Of a stretch of 64,000 nucleotides of DNA, positions 50,351 to 60,308 are shown one piece after another. Under the pieces are notes generated by a model. The model had not been told where the DNA came from and searched no databases. It saw nothing but the letters and a program-made list of their open reading frames with translations. The stretch is from assembly GCA_025558095.1 (NCBI GenBank), contig JAIVFI010000026.1:248001-312000 (forward strand), in the 5' to 3' direction. The position numbers and the translations under genes are program-made. Within the stretch, counting starts at the first letter, position 1, and every line of letters begins with the position of its first letter. This stretch comes from Hyaloraphidium curvatum (lineage: Eukaryota > Monoblepharomycota > Hyaloraphidiomycetes > Hyaloraphidiales > Hyaloraphidiaceae).

Positions 50351-51873
50351 CTAGTCCCAAACAGGCTCCTCCTCCTCGTCCTCCCCCCGCAGCGCCCCCA
50401 ACGCCCTCTCCGCCCTCGCCCTCCACCTTGCCGCCTCCCTCCTCGCCGCCTCCGCCTCCCTCTCCAGCTCCGCTTCCCTCGCCTCCCGCTCGCGCTGACG
50501 CGCCTCGAGCTGAGCAATCCTCTGCCTCGCGCGGTTCAGCTCGATGGAACGGCTCTGCAGCGCCGCTCCCACATCTCGGCATCTGGCTCCGGATCGGGCT
50601 GCGCCGGCGGGGGGGAGGGGGACTCGCGCTTGATGAGCACGGGGTCACGGGGGGGGGAGGAGAGCGGCGTTTCGAAGGGGTCGTCGGGCGGGGGAGACGG
50701 CGCCTCCTGCGGAGGCAGCGGAGGCGTCGGCGCCGACAACGGCGCCCCGCCGTCGTCGAAGGGCATCTCGCGGATTTCCTGGACCTCCAGCTTGACCGGA
50801 ACCTCCGGGTCGAAGGATGCGGGTGAGACGAAGTAGCCCTCCACGTCCGCGCGTTTGGGACCCCGTCCCCAGATGTCCCTGGCGTCCACGTCCACCCGCG
50901 GCTGGTGCCGGTTCAGCAGCGTCAGCACCTTCTCCTGCCGCCTCGAGGCTGCAAAGTAGTACGCCGTCCTCCCGCACGGGTCGGTTTTGTTGGCGTCCAC
51001 CGCGAACCCGGCGTCGTCCCTCCGGAGCTGCAAGAGGGCATGCACCGCCGCGACGTTGCCGTATGCCGCGGCGTACATGAGCCCGGTGGCCCCTCTCACA
51101 TCCCCCGCATCGAGATCGACGGAGCCGAGCGCGGCGATGCGGCGGATCTCGTCCACGTCGTCGGAGAAGCACGCCTTGCGGAGGGCGGCGGGGGTGTCGA
51201 GACGCGGGTCGCCGGGGGGGAGGTCGTCGGGGGGCCAGGGGCCGCCCTGGAAGGACCACACGAGGTCGTCCTCCGGGGCGTTGAGGGCGGGCCGGCCGGG
51301 TTCGGGATCGTTGTCGCCGCCGGGGGACGCCAGCTTGCCCTGGAGGAGAGCCTGGCCGCCCAGCTTGAGATGCAGCATCGCCACCGAAGACGGCATGGGC
51401 CAGGAGAGGGGGTCGGCGTTGACGGTGAAATCCAGAGCAGGGTGGAAGGGCAGGTCCGCGACGTCCTTCCTCCGCGTGAAGGCGGCTGCCCCGCCCGGCC
51501 GGTCCACAATCGCCGCCATCACAGTCGCGTGCTCGAAAATGAGCGCGTAGTCTGCCGCCGTCTTGTAGCGGGCGTTCCGCTTCCCCGGGTCCGCCCCGGC
51601 CCGCAGCAGCAGCCGTGCCGCGTCGACGCTCCCCGCGATTGCCGCGAGCATCAGCGGCGTGAGCTGCGCGGCGTCCTCGGCGTCGACTTCGATGCCGGGC
51701 TGCGCCAGGAGGACCGCCACGCACTCGGTGTGCCCCAGCTGCGCGGCCCAGCCGAGGGCGCTCACTTTGCGCGAGTTGACGTCGAGCTGCGGATTGGAGA
51801 GCAGCAGCACGCGGAGGCGCGGGGCATCGCCCGTCGTGACCGCATTATATAACGCGACCTCTGCGGCGTCCAT
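50351..51873 (-). CDS. ankyrin-repeat protein with C-terminal coiled coil
   Basis: Model: complement(join(50351..50598, 50649..51873)), 490 aa. Exon 1 gives ankyrin repeats in two blocks: near the start (LDVNSRKVSALGWAAQLGHT, LTPLMLAAIAGSVDAARLLL, YKTAADYALIFEHA) and in the middle (GATGLMYAAAYGNVAAVHAL, CGRTAYYFAASRRQEKV). A Pro/Ser-rich linker follows. The unspliced frame would stop near 50536. A 50-nt GT-AG intron (50599-50648, pyrimidine-rich end) instead leads to a well-formed coiled coil (SIELNRARQRIAQLEARQRE) and an acidic end EEEEPVWD. I prefer the spliced form because the coiled coil is too regular for chance. Interaction scaffold; partner unknown. Confidence 0.75.
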
Positions 51874-52321
51874 CTCGGGCCCCGGGGCGGGGACACCGAT
51901 GTTGTTTGGATCGCCGCAGCAGAGGGGCCGCGAGTCCCGCAGTTTGCCCTCTATTTGGACCAGTTGAATACCACATGGAACGCGGCGTGCTGACCTCTGT
52001 GTTCGGCACGGCTGTCCGTGGCATCGTAAAGCTCGCACCACGGGCCAGAACCGAGCATCCAAGTGACGTACCATGGGAGCCTGTTCGCAACGCGTTCGTC
52101 GCAGACGCGTCGCGCCCCTTCAAAGGCCTCTTCAACGTGTTCCAGGCCTCGCGATGCTCTTGTTTGCCATGGAGGCGCAGAAGCGCACCGCGTTGCACGG
52201 ATGTCGCGCGACGTGCGCCTCCCCGCCCGGTTTTGGCGAGATTTGTCAGGGAGGCGTCGCCGCACCAGAACCTCAGCACCGACCCCCTCGCTGAACCCCG
52301 ACTTCAGCACCTGCCGCCGCC
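51874..52321. other. divergent intergenic region
   Basis: Between the ankyrin gene (minus) and secreted gene S2 (plus). No gene recognised; presumed promoters. Confidence 0.4.
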
Positions 52322-53814
52322 ATGCACCGCAGCTCACGCGTTCTGCTGCTGCTCGCGGCGCTCGCCGCCCTGCTGGCGGTCGCCCTCGCGTCGCCCCTCG
52401 AGCCCCGCGACGGCAAAGCGCCTCCCCCGCCCCCGCCCCCGCCGCCCAAGAAGCACGACGGCTACGACCACGCCAAGAAGGTCACCAAGACCGTCTACGT
52501 CACCGTCAACGCGACCAGGACCGCTACGGCCACGCTCATCCCCACCGCGGTTCGTGCGCCCTTGGGGGACGCCCCACGCCTCCGTGACCTACCCACCCCT
52601 CCTCAGGTGCCATTTGCGTTCAAGTGCAAGCTTCCGGTGTATGTTGACGACGGCAAGAAGGACGGCGGGCATTTCGAGTACGATGACGACCACAAGAAGG
52701 GCGAGGTGGGCGTGCGCCTCCCGGCCGTGTGGCTTCTCTGACAGTTTCCTTCCCCCCCTCCCGTCGTTCCCCTGCCCACAGATCGTCAAGCTCGAGTACC
52801 TGGGACACCTCGGCGGCTACGTCTACAAGTGCGACGGCGTCTTCCTCGTCTTTGTCGTCAAGCTCAAGGCCGTGGGTCGAGTGCGCACCCTTCCGTCGTC
52901 GACCGCGGCTCATCTCCCCTCCCCGTTTTAGTGGTTCCTGATCGACATCATCGAGATCTGCCCCGAGCCGCCCGCCCCGAAGAAGACCTCGGCCCCCGAG
53001 CCGCCAAAGAAGACGTCGGCGCCTCAGCCTCCGACGTCCAAGAAGCGTGCGTCCCCCCTCCCTCTCCACCGCAGCACCGCGGCTGACCTTTTCCCCTCAT
53101 CGTAGACTACGCCCGCGACGGCAAGGATCACCCCCGGCCGCCCAAGAAGGAGCACAACCCCCACCCCGCCAAGAAGGACCCGGAACCGAAGAAGCAGCAC
53201 GCCGTCACCGCCACCGTCACCCAGACTGCCGTCCGCACCGTCACCGTCAAGCCGCCCTGCGTGCCCGCGACGTGCGAGCTGCCGGACTACGAACACGGCG
53301 ACGGCAAGAAGGGAGAGGATGGGTACTTCTTCTTCGAGGACGGCAAGGACCGCAAGGTGGGCTCTCTGACGGCGCGATGGCGATGGACTCGGAGCTGATG
53401 GCGATCGCCTGCGCAGGTTGTCGAGCTCATCTACGTGAAGCTGGTCGACGGCTACATCTACAAGTGCGGCACCGAGATCTACATCTTCCTGGTCAAGCCG
53501 CACAAGGTGCCGCTTCCGCCGGCCCCGATCGTCCCGCGCGGAACTGACTTCTCTGCTTTCCGCCCCGCTAGTGGTATAAGATCACGCTCATCTCGCTCAT
53601 CTTCCCGCCTCCCCCGCTCACTTCGAAGCCGCTGCCTCCGACGACAAAGCCTGCTCCCCCGCTGACTTCGAAGCCCCTCCCCCCGCTGACTTCGAAGCCC
53701 CTTCCCCCGGCTCCCACGACCACCGCGGCCCCGCCTACCAGCAAGCCCTACCCCCCCAAGCCACCGGCGAAGACCACTACCGCCGCTCCTCCTCACATAA
53801 AGGGCGGCTACTGA
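52322..53814 (+). CDS. secreted paralog S2, duplicated module plus Pro/Thr-rich tail
   Basis: Model: join(52322..52549, 52607..52705, 52782..52871, 52932..53046, 53106..53356, 53417..53506, 53572..53814), 371 aa; introns 57, 76, 60, 59, 60 and 65 nt. Signal peptide MHRSSRVLLLLAALAALLAVALAS, then Pro/Lys linker and Thr/Val segment (VTKTVYVTVNATRTATATL). Two module copies as in S1: FKCKLPVYVDD...IVKLEYLGHLGGYVYKC...WFLIDIIEICP, and CELPDYEHG...VVELIYVKLVDGYIYKC...LVKPHK, WYKITLISLIF. The tail is repeats of LTSKPLPP and Thr/Ala/Pro, unlike the EGF-like tail of S1. Five introns match S1 in position and phase; the first (PTA|VPF) is absent from S1. Extracellular, unknown function. Confidence 0.82.
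53608..53715 (+). repeat. LTSKPLPP-coding short tandem repeat
   Basis: Within the last exon of S2, the unit (C)TGACTTCGAAGCCNCT plus Pro codons occurs three times in a row or nearly so, encoding LTSKPLPP-like octapeptides interrupted once by TTKPAPP. Such repeats usually vary in copy number between strains. Confidence 0.6.
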
Positions 53815-54252
53815 TCGCTGATCGGCTATTGATCAGGAGGGTGCTTTGGAGAGTTGAGACTTGATTGAAACTTGATGCTGCATTCCATGTCTTTCACCAT
53901 GTATCGTCTTGAACACGTCCATATTCATACTCCCTTCAGTTCGAGCCCGATCACGGTCCGGTCGGATGCGGTGTCGTCTGCGTGGGGCAGAGACCCGGAG
54001 GGCAGGACGTGCCCCCGGCGAGGGTCCATCAGATCGTCAGACATTGCATCGAGCATGTTCCATGGTCATCGCGGAGACATCTTCGGCCGATCTCGGTAGA
54101 ATCACGTGGGCGGGTGCGGCCGCCCGATCCTCATCGCCGGCAAAACCTCTCGAATCCGTGCTTGCGCCGCTCCAATCGCCGTCCCCGGGAGCTTGCGTGC
54201 CTCCTGCTCCCTCGGTCTCCCTGTTTCCCCGACTTCCCGCCCGAACCCCGCG
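53815..54252. other. intergenic
   Basis: 3' flank of S2 and upstream region of the SDR at 54253. The SDR frame is open upstream to 54106 without conserved residues. No other gene seen. Confidence 0.4.
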
Positions 54253-55264
54253 ATGCCCGACTTCCCGAAGAAGTGGACGGCCGCGGATCTCCCGAACCTC
54301 GCCGGCCGTCGCGTCGTTGTGACGGGCGCCAACTCGGGCCTGGGACTCGGCACCGCCACCGAGCTCGCCCGCAAAGGAGCGGCGGTGTGGCTTGCGTGCC
54401 GCAGCGTCGAGAAGGGGGAGGAGGCAGCCAAAAAGATCAGGGAGCAGGTGCCCGGGGCCGACGTCCGGGTGGCGCCGCCGCTGGACCTCGGGGACCTCGA
54501 GAGCGTGAAGAGGTTCGCCGAGGCGGTGGGGAAGGAGTGGGGGAAGCTCGATGTGCTCTGCAACAACGCCGGCGGTGGGTGGAACGGCTGTCGGGAGGAA
54601 GGCCGCACTGATCCGAGTCTTCCGCCCAGTCATGGCCATTCCGGAGAGGAAGCTGACCAAGGAAGGCTTCGAGATGCAGTTCGGCACGAACCACCTCGGC
54701 CATTTTGCCCTCACCGCCCACCTCTGGCCGTACCTGAAGGCCGCCGACGCGCCCCGCGTCGTGAACGTCTCCTCCATGATGGCGAACTACTCGCCCCGCT
54801 TCGACTTCTCCAACCTTCCCGACTGGAAATCCGGCTACGGCGCCCAGGTCGCCTACTCGTACTCCAAGCTCGCCAACCTCCTCTTCTCGCACGAGCTCCA
54901 GCGCCGCGCCGACGCCGCCGAGGGCGGCCGATCCAAGGTCACCGTCGTCTCGGCGCACCCGGGCTACACCTCGACCAACCTGCAGTTCACCGGACCCGAG
55001 GCCACCTCGGGCTTCAAGCGCTACGTGATGGGGGCCATGAACGGGCTGTTTGCCCAGGACGTGTCGATGGGTATCCTGCCGCAGCTGCTTGCGTGCGCGG
55101 CCAAGGAGGCGCCGAGGGACGGGTACGTCGGACCCGCGGGGCTGACGGGGATGGGAGGGTACCCTGGGATCGTGACGGAGCCGAAGCTCGCCGCGGACAC
55201 GGGGATGGCGAAGGAGCTGTGGGAGAAGAGCGAGCAGTGGACCAAGACCAAGTTCGACTTTTGA
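54253..55264 (+). CDS. short-chain dehydrogenase, retinol dehydrogenase/WWOX-like subfamily
   Basis: Model: join(54253..54574, 54630..55264), 318 aa; one 55-nt intron (GTGGGT, CACTGATCC branch) that restores NNAGVMAIPERKLTKEGFE. Cofactor loop TGANSGLGLGTA, LACRSVEKGEEA, LDLGDLESVKRF and NNAG, then MQFGTNHLGHFALT, VNVSSMMA and AYSYSKLANLL with the catalytic Tyr-Lys pair, and VSAHPGYTSTNL. This order is typical of the retinol dehydrogenase 11-14/protochlorophyllide-reductase-like SDRs, which in fungi act on many lipid or aromatic carbonyls. NADP preference is suggested by the Arg after LAC. Starts at the ATG closest to the first helix. No PTS1 (ends KFDF). Confidence 0.88.
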
Positions 55265-55376
55265 TTCCGATGTAGATGCTCGTGATTTAGCTCCAGAGCT
55301 TGGGAGCTGCGCCTCGAGAAAGGGCGGGACAAGCGCCCCAAGCCTTCGAAAAATCCGTGACCACGCCCAGCACGAA

Positions 55377-56723
55377 ATGGCCGCCGGCGAGCCCTCCGTC
55401 GCGTTCCGCGCCAAAGACGGCAGCGTTTTCCGCGTCCCGCTGGCGGCGGCGCGCGCCTTCAGCGCGGGGCCGGTGCGGAGTGCGCTGGACTTTGATCCGG
55501 CCGCCCTTTCCGCCGAGCCCGAGTTTGAGCTCCGCCACGCCGGCGGCGCGGTGGCGCGGAAGCTGGCGGGCTTTATTACTCACGGCCTTGCGGATATCGG
55601 CGCCGAGCTGCTTGCAGCAATGTGTTCTTCGTCGGCGGGCGAGACTTTGGAGCTCTTCCGCGAAGCCGATTTTCTGGACTGCCCCGCGCTCGCAGACGCC
55701 TCCGCCCGAGCACTGTTTGAGTCGGCGCTGCAGGGTGATGCCGCCGCACAGAGGGCCCTCCTCGAGCCGGACGTCGCGGCCGCCCTGTCCCCCCAGCAGG
55801 TCGCGCTGGTCGCGGACATGGCGCGGGCCGCGCAGCCCGACGTAGGCAGCGCGGCCGCCGCCACGGAAATCGCCGTGCAGATGGTCGCCACCATGCGCTG
55901 CATGGAGCTCGACGCCGCCGTGCAGCGCCGGCGCCTGCTGGAGCAGTTCGAGGGCCGCACGAGGTTCCTGCACAAGCTGCACCCGCCGGTCGACGACCTG
56001 CAGCGCACATGGCGGCCCCACGGCCGCTCCCTGGACGTCAGGGAGCACCCCTTCTTCCGGTTCCCGGTCGGATGCCGGGAATCCATCCTCGCGCTGGATC
56101 TAGGGCATGGGTCGATAGAGGTCCGGACCGTGCAGGTCGACGGCCGTTTCCCGGACCCCCTGGCGGAGGAGAAGGACATGCCTGCCGAGCCCATCTCCCT
56201 CCTCTTCATCGCCTCTTCCTGCGAAAGCGACAGGGACCTGGAGCCTGTCCGCGAGCTGCGCCGCATCGCCGCCGGCGCGGGCGTCGCGCACTGGTACCAC
56301 GAGGACCGCGGCGGCAGGCACCGGTTCGACGAATTGGACGACCATATCCTCCAGATGGACAGCGTTGGCGTCCTGGGGGTCGCCTTCCCCGCCCCCGAGC
56401 CGCGCGCATTCGTGCCCTGGCTGCTCCGCACGGCGCCCGGCTGCAGCGCCGACCTGCTGACGACCTACATCTCGCAGGCGCCGTTCCTTTCCGTCTGCGG
56501 GGCAGGGATGGATCCCGAGCAGGCGTGTGCGGCGGCGGACGCGTTGGAAGGGGAACGGCTGCACAGGTACGGGCAGGAGGCCGACACCGTCCGGCTCGGG
56601 AGGAGGGTGTGGGACCGAGTAGGGTACGACGCGACCCCAGATCAGTGGGCGACAACGTGGGACACGATGAACGGGTGGATTAAGGAAGAGGAAGAGGAGC
56701 TGGCGGAAGGGATGTGGATCTAA
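55377..56723 (+). CDS. Skp1/BTB-like local family protein (intact copy)
   Basis: Intronless, 448 aa, beginning MAAGEPSVAFRAKDGSVFRV. The first ~120 residues resemble a Skp1/BTB fold: opening strands, RHAGGAVARKLAGFITHGL, and later LELFREADFLDCPALADASA, which fits the 'L-A-A-D-F-L-x-x-x-x-L' helix pair of BTB/Skp1. A second domain holds HPFFRFPVGCRESILALDLG, SIEVRTVQVDGRFPDPL, FVPWLLRTAPGCSADLL and an acidic tail EEEEELAEGMWI. The paralog at 45783-47200 matches both domains but has a frame break. A role as an adaptor in protein turnover is a guess from the fold only. Confidence 0.7.
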   Translation: MAAGEPSVAFRAKDGSVFRVPLAAARAFSAGPVRSALDFDPAALSAEPEFELRHAGGAVARKLAGFITHGLADIGAELLAAMCSSSAGETLELFREADFLDCPALADASARALFESALQGDAAAQRALLEPDVAAALSPQQVALVADMARAAQPDVGSAAAATEIAVQMVATMRCMELDAAVQRRRLLEQFEGRTRFLHKLHPPVDDLQRTWRPHGRSLDVREHPFFRFPVGCRESILALDLGHGSIEVRTVQVDGRFPDPLAEEKDMPAEPISLLFIASSCESDRDLEPVRELRRIAAGAGVAHWYHEDRGGRHRFDELDDHILQMDSVGVLGVAFPAPEPRAFVPWLLRTAPGCSADLLTTYISQAPFLSVCGAGMDPEQACAAADALEGERLHRYGQEADTVRLGRRVWDRVGYDATPDQWATTWDTMNGWIKEEEEELAEGMWI

Positions 56724-56779
56724 ACGGGCCGGGCAAGTTGTAGAGTTGACCGCTGTAAATTTGCCAAGTGTTCTAATCG

Positions 56780-57751
56780 TCATCTTGGGGAATAGGTCCC
56801 ATCCTCACTACCGGATGACGTTGCCCTTCTTTTTCCGGACGCCCCCGCCCGGCGCCTCTTGATCGAAGATGGCTTCGAGGCCCCCGGGCCCGCTCTTGGT
56901 GCACGCTCCTCACTGCCCCGCCGGGGCTTTTTCGCCTCCTTCCGCCGAACGTCCTGGTCGATCTCCTCCTGCAGGAGTTGCAGATAGCCCTCCGTCACCT
57001 CCTCGTCGAGTCCCAAGCGGACGACCGCAGCGGCCGCCTCCTCGTTGCCCCGGTCGGCGGCCTTGTGGTACCACAGGAGAGCCCGGGGCAGGTCCACGGC
57101 ACCGTAGCTCCCGCTCTCGAAGTAGCGCCCGCGGTCAAGCAGGGCCTCGGAGTGACGCCGGGTCCCGGCCGTGCTGGAGAACACCGACACCAGCGCCCGC
57201 TTCACTTCGTCGTCGGTCCGGCCTTCCGGCGCGAGCTGGGCTTCTGGTTGTGTCCGTGTTGCTGCGTTGCTGTAGTGAACCGTCGGTTCCCCTGGCTCTT
57301 TCGGTAGCCCGACTCCGCTGTCGTACCGAATCGCGAGCAGGAGGCCATCGGCCGTGTCCTGCTGCGCCGCCAGGTGTTGGTCCTGCTCCGCGAGGCTGTA
57401 CCAGTGCACGGCCGCTGCCTCATGCTGCTGGGCCGCCCCCACGTTCGGAAACCAGTAGCCCGCGCCCTGGAACCTGGCGAGCCAGGCCTGGGCTTCGGCG
57501 CTCCCCAGCTCCGCGGCCCGGCTCAGGCAGCCCGCGGCACCGGCAATGTCGAAGGCGGCGCCGCCCTCCCCCGCGAGCTGCCTCACGCCGAGCTCGCACA
57601 GCGCGTCGGCGTCATTGTAGTATGCGCGCTGCCAGAGTATCTCGATGGGCAGGCCGCCGAGCCTGCGCGGGCCGGCGCTCAGGGCGAGGGTCCGCAGGGC
57701 GTTGGCGGCCTGGGTCGGGGCCGCGGACGGCGGGAGAAAGTTCGCGTTCAT
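56780..57751 (-). CDS. Sel1-repeat (TPR-like) protein
   Basis: Intronless, 323 aa from ATG 57751; the frame is open upstream but lacks features. Sel1-type repeats are visible: ALCELGVRQLAGEGGAAFDI with AGCLSRAAELGSAEAQAWLA, then the diverged AAAVHWYSLAEQDQHLAA and ALLDRGRYFESGSYGAVDLP with ALLWYHKAADRGNEEAAAAV, the usual 'A-x-x-W-Y-x-x-A-A-x-x-G-x-x-x-A' ending. The C-terminal 60 residues are basic and Ser-rich (KEAKKPRRG, IKRRRAGASGKRR) and could be a nuclear signal. N-terminal ANALRTLALSAGPRRLGGLP with IEILWQRAYY is loosely F-box-like, but I do not insist. Scaffold role. Confidence 0.75.
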   Translation of the reverse strand: MNANFLPPSAAPTQAANALRTLALSAGPRRLGGLPIEILWQRAYYNDADALCELGVRQLAGEGGAAFDIAGAAGCLSRAAELGSAEAQAWLARFQGAGYWFPNVGAAQQHEAAAVHWYSLAEQDQHLAAQQDTADGLLLAIRYDSGVGLPKEPGEPTVHYSNAATRTQPEAQLAPEGRTDDEVKRALVSVFSSTAGTRRHSEALLDRGRYFESGSYGAVDLPRALLWYHKAADRGNEEAAAAVVRLGLDEEVTEGYLQLLQEEIDQDVRRKEAKKPRRGSEERAPRAGPGASKPSSIKRRRAGASGKRRATSSGSEDGTYSPR

Positions 57752-58354
57752 CGTTCGGGGCGGCGGCCATGGCGGAGCGCGTGCTTGGCGGGCCGGGTTA
57801 TGTCTTCGGGCGGGATCGGGGCTTTGGTGGGAGGGTGGGGGCTCGGCGTGTGGCTGTGTGGCGAAGCAACCGAACCCCCGACAAGCACCGACAACGACCG
57901 ACCGGGCCGCTCTGTCGGAACCGAAGCCGCTAAATGGCGGCGACGACGCGAACCGAAGACAAAGGGCTCGCATGGCATCGTCCAGGACGTCTGCAGACTG
58001 CATGTCCGTAGCGAATGTCCGTTTGGAATGCGAACGGTTTTCGTGGCCGAGCGCGCGCCTCCTCGCAGTTGGCTGAACGTGATGCTCACGAGAGTGTGAA
58101 CGTGGCAATGAAGTGAGCCACCGTAGTAGTCGTTCGAAGAGCCAAGGGGGCCCGTACCCCCCGCACCCTTCTCGCCCTCGCAATATTACAAACCGCGAGG
58201 TCCGCGACCGTATTGCCATATGTGCCAAACCGCGAGTGAAATTAAAACAGAGAGGTACATAATCATTCCAATTGTCAGCCTTGCTCCCCAGGCGCAAGCA
58301 ACCGCGCACTTCCAACTTTCCACAAAGCTCCCGAAGACGCAAGCAGCCAGGCGG
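57752..58354. other. intergenic
   Basis: About 600 bp, AT-richer towards 58200-58300. No gene supported. Confidence 0.4.
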
Positions 58355-59297
58355 CTACGAATTCGAATCCCCCTTGTAGCCCTGCAGCAACCGCAGCACC
58401 ACATTGTCCGCATCCGCCCCCGCATACGAGTCCTCCCCGATCCAGTACCGCAAATCCGTCCATTCCGTGCCCTGGACGTCGGCCAGCACCGGTCCGAACC
58501 CGCGGCCGTCGAACGCGGGCGGCGACGCATGCGGCGCAGCGGGCAGGGCCACATTGCTGCCCTGCAGCGGGGAGGGGTACCCCACGGGGTTGGCCGGAAT
58601 CTCCGGCTCCGGGGACCAGAGCCCCTTCCCGTGTCGGCGGGCGCATCCTCCGTCCCCCTGCAGGCTCCAGACGACGGCATCCGCCCCCAGGCGCGCCCGG
58701 ACGACCTCGGCCTCGCGCTCGCGCTGCACTTCCATGAGCCCCTTTATCGTGCTCCGCGCGCGCTGGATGATGGCGATCTTGGTGTTGGGCTCGCCGGGTG
58801 CCGGCGGCGGCAGCACGGCCTCGAGCAGCTCGATCTCTGCTTTGAGGGCGTCCCGCTTGAGCTTCTCTGCGTCCTGCGGGGTGCGGGTGAGCGGCTGTGC
58901 CTGCCGGGAGCGGCACGGGTTGGAGGACCTTTTTCTGGATGCGCGGGCCGGGTTTGGGCGGGCGACCGGGCCGCGTCCTGGGCGGCGCCCGTGCCTGGAC
59001 CTGCGCTTTGGGGTCCGGATAAAGGGGCGGGTCCGGTCCCGGGCGGTGCGGTCCCGGGCCGGGTAGCGCGGCCGGCGGCGCGGGGCCGGGCGCGTCGGCG
59101 GCGGGATGGCCGTAATCATCCGGCAGCACAGGCGGCGCTGGCCTGGCGCCGCCCTTTGCCAGCACGCGCGAGAAGGCGCGCGAGACGGCGGCGGGGCCCG
59201 AGGCGGGGCCGGCCTGCAGCGCGGCGTCGTCCGCGTCCCCGAGCACTTCCCGCAGCCACGCGCGCGGCGGCGACGGCGTCCGCGACGGCCCGTCCAT
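58355..59297 (-). CDS. helix-loop-helix-like putative transcription factor
   Basis: Model: complement(join(58355..58873, 58929..59297)), 295 aa; one 55-nt intron with a GCTCACC branch motif. Splicing joins GPRIQKK to DAEKLKRDALKAEIELLEAV, giving a basic stretch, a first helix, a Pro-rich loop (LPPPAPGEP) and a second helix NTKIAIIQRARSTIKGLMEV running into a leucine-zipper-like extension QREREAEVVRARLGADAVVW. This is the bHLH layout, including the N-T-K-I-x-I-I start of helix 2. The classic E-x-x-R DNA contacts are not obvious, so it may be a degenerate or atypical bHLH. The N-terminus is Pro-rich, and the C-terminus contains ADVQGTEWTDLRYWIGEDSY. Confidence 0.65.
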
Positions 59298-60308
59298 CGA
59301 GGTGGGCCTGGAAGTGGCCAACTCGTGGTTGGCTGAAACCACCGACCCGGAAGCTCCTTGTCGCGTGACTCAAAAAAAAACCCGACTCCACATGAATATG
59401 AGCGAGAGAGCAATGTGCTATTCTTGCACAGGCCGGGCGATTAGCCGGATGACCCGCTTGGAGGATTCGTGAGTCGCGCCGGAATTCTCGCCAGGGAGTG
59501 CCGTTGAGATCCGCCCCCGTCCCATGCACACGTCCCATGCACGTGGCGATCTCGCCAACAGGAGTGCGTCAGCAGCACGGAGGCGGGTAGCTGCTACCGC
59601 AAGGATGGTTTGGGAACCTGTTGGCTCGCGCAGCCGGTGCGACAGAGGCCGCCACGCTTCCGGCCGAAGCGCAAGATTCGGCAGCCCGGCGGGACATGCT
59701 CGGCGGTGCCGACAATGGGATGGCCCGGCTCGACGGATGGCTCTCTGGAAGATGGCATCCGCCGGCCGGGCAGGCACCGCGACCGTGCTGCGCATGGTGG
59801 AAAACGGTACGTATGCATCCAGTGATCGGAGTTGCAGGTGGCGGGGCAGTCCCGATGCGATCGCGTGCGAATGCCTCTTCCTCGGCAGAGGGCCGATTGG
59901 CAAGAGGGTCGATGGTCAAACAAGCAGCTTTGGCAACTGAACAACAGATGGTATCCGCTTTTTGGGCGCGACCATCGTGTCCGTTCAAGTCAGCACGGAC
60001 CCATGTCGTCGATGACTGGACCCCGGTTGGTCCCTCCGCGACCCGTAACTCTTGGAATCGTCCCGCCAGGCCCTTGGCAGAGCAAAATCCGCCCGTGCCC
60101 GCGATCCCGGGCCGACAAGCACTTCTCTTCCTCGGTGCGTTCTCCGGAGGCGCCCGCGATTCGCGCGCAACGTGCGCGGGACCCGCCGTGGGACATCGCT
60201 GACCAGGCACTCTATCGCCAAAATCAAATCCTGGCTCCAAAGGTTGTCAACCGTGCCCTCAGCACCTTGCATCCCCTGGCAACAGTGCACACCACGACGT
60301 CCGCGACC
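59298..60308. other. gene-poor 1-kb gap
   Basis: Open frames occur on both strands but all are Arg/Pro/Cys-biased without motifs, and several are shadows of the MFS gene extended past its end. I see no gene, repeat or RNA here that I can support. Base composition is somewhat closer to even than in the genes around it. Confidence 0.4.
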
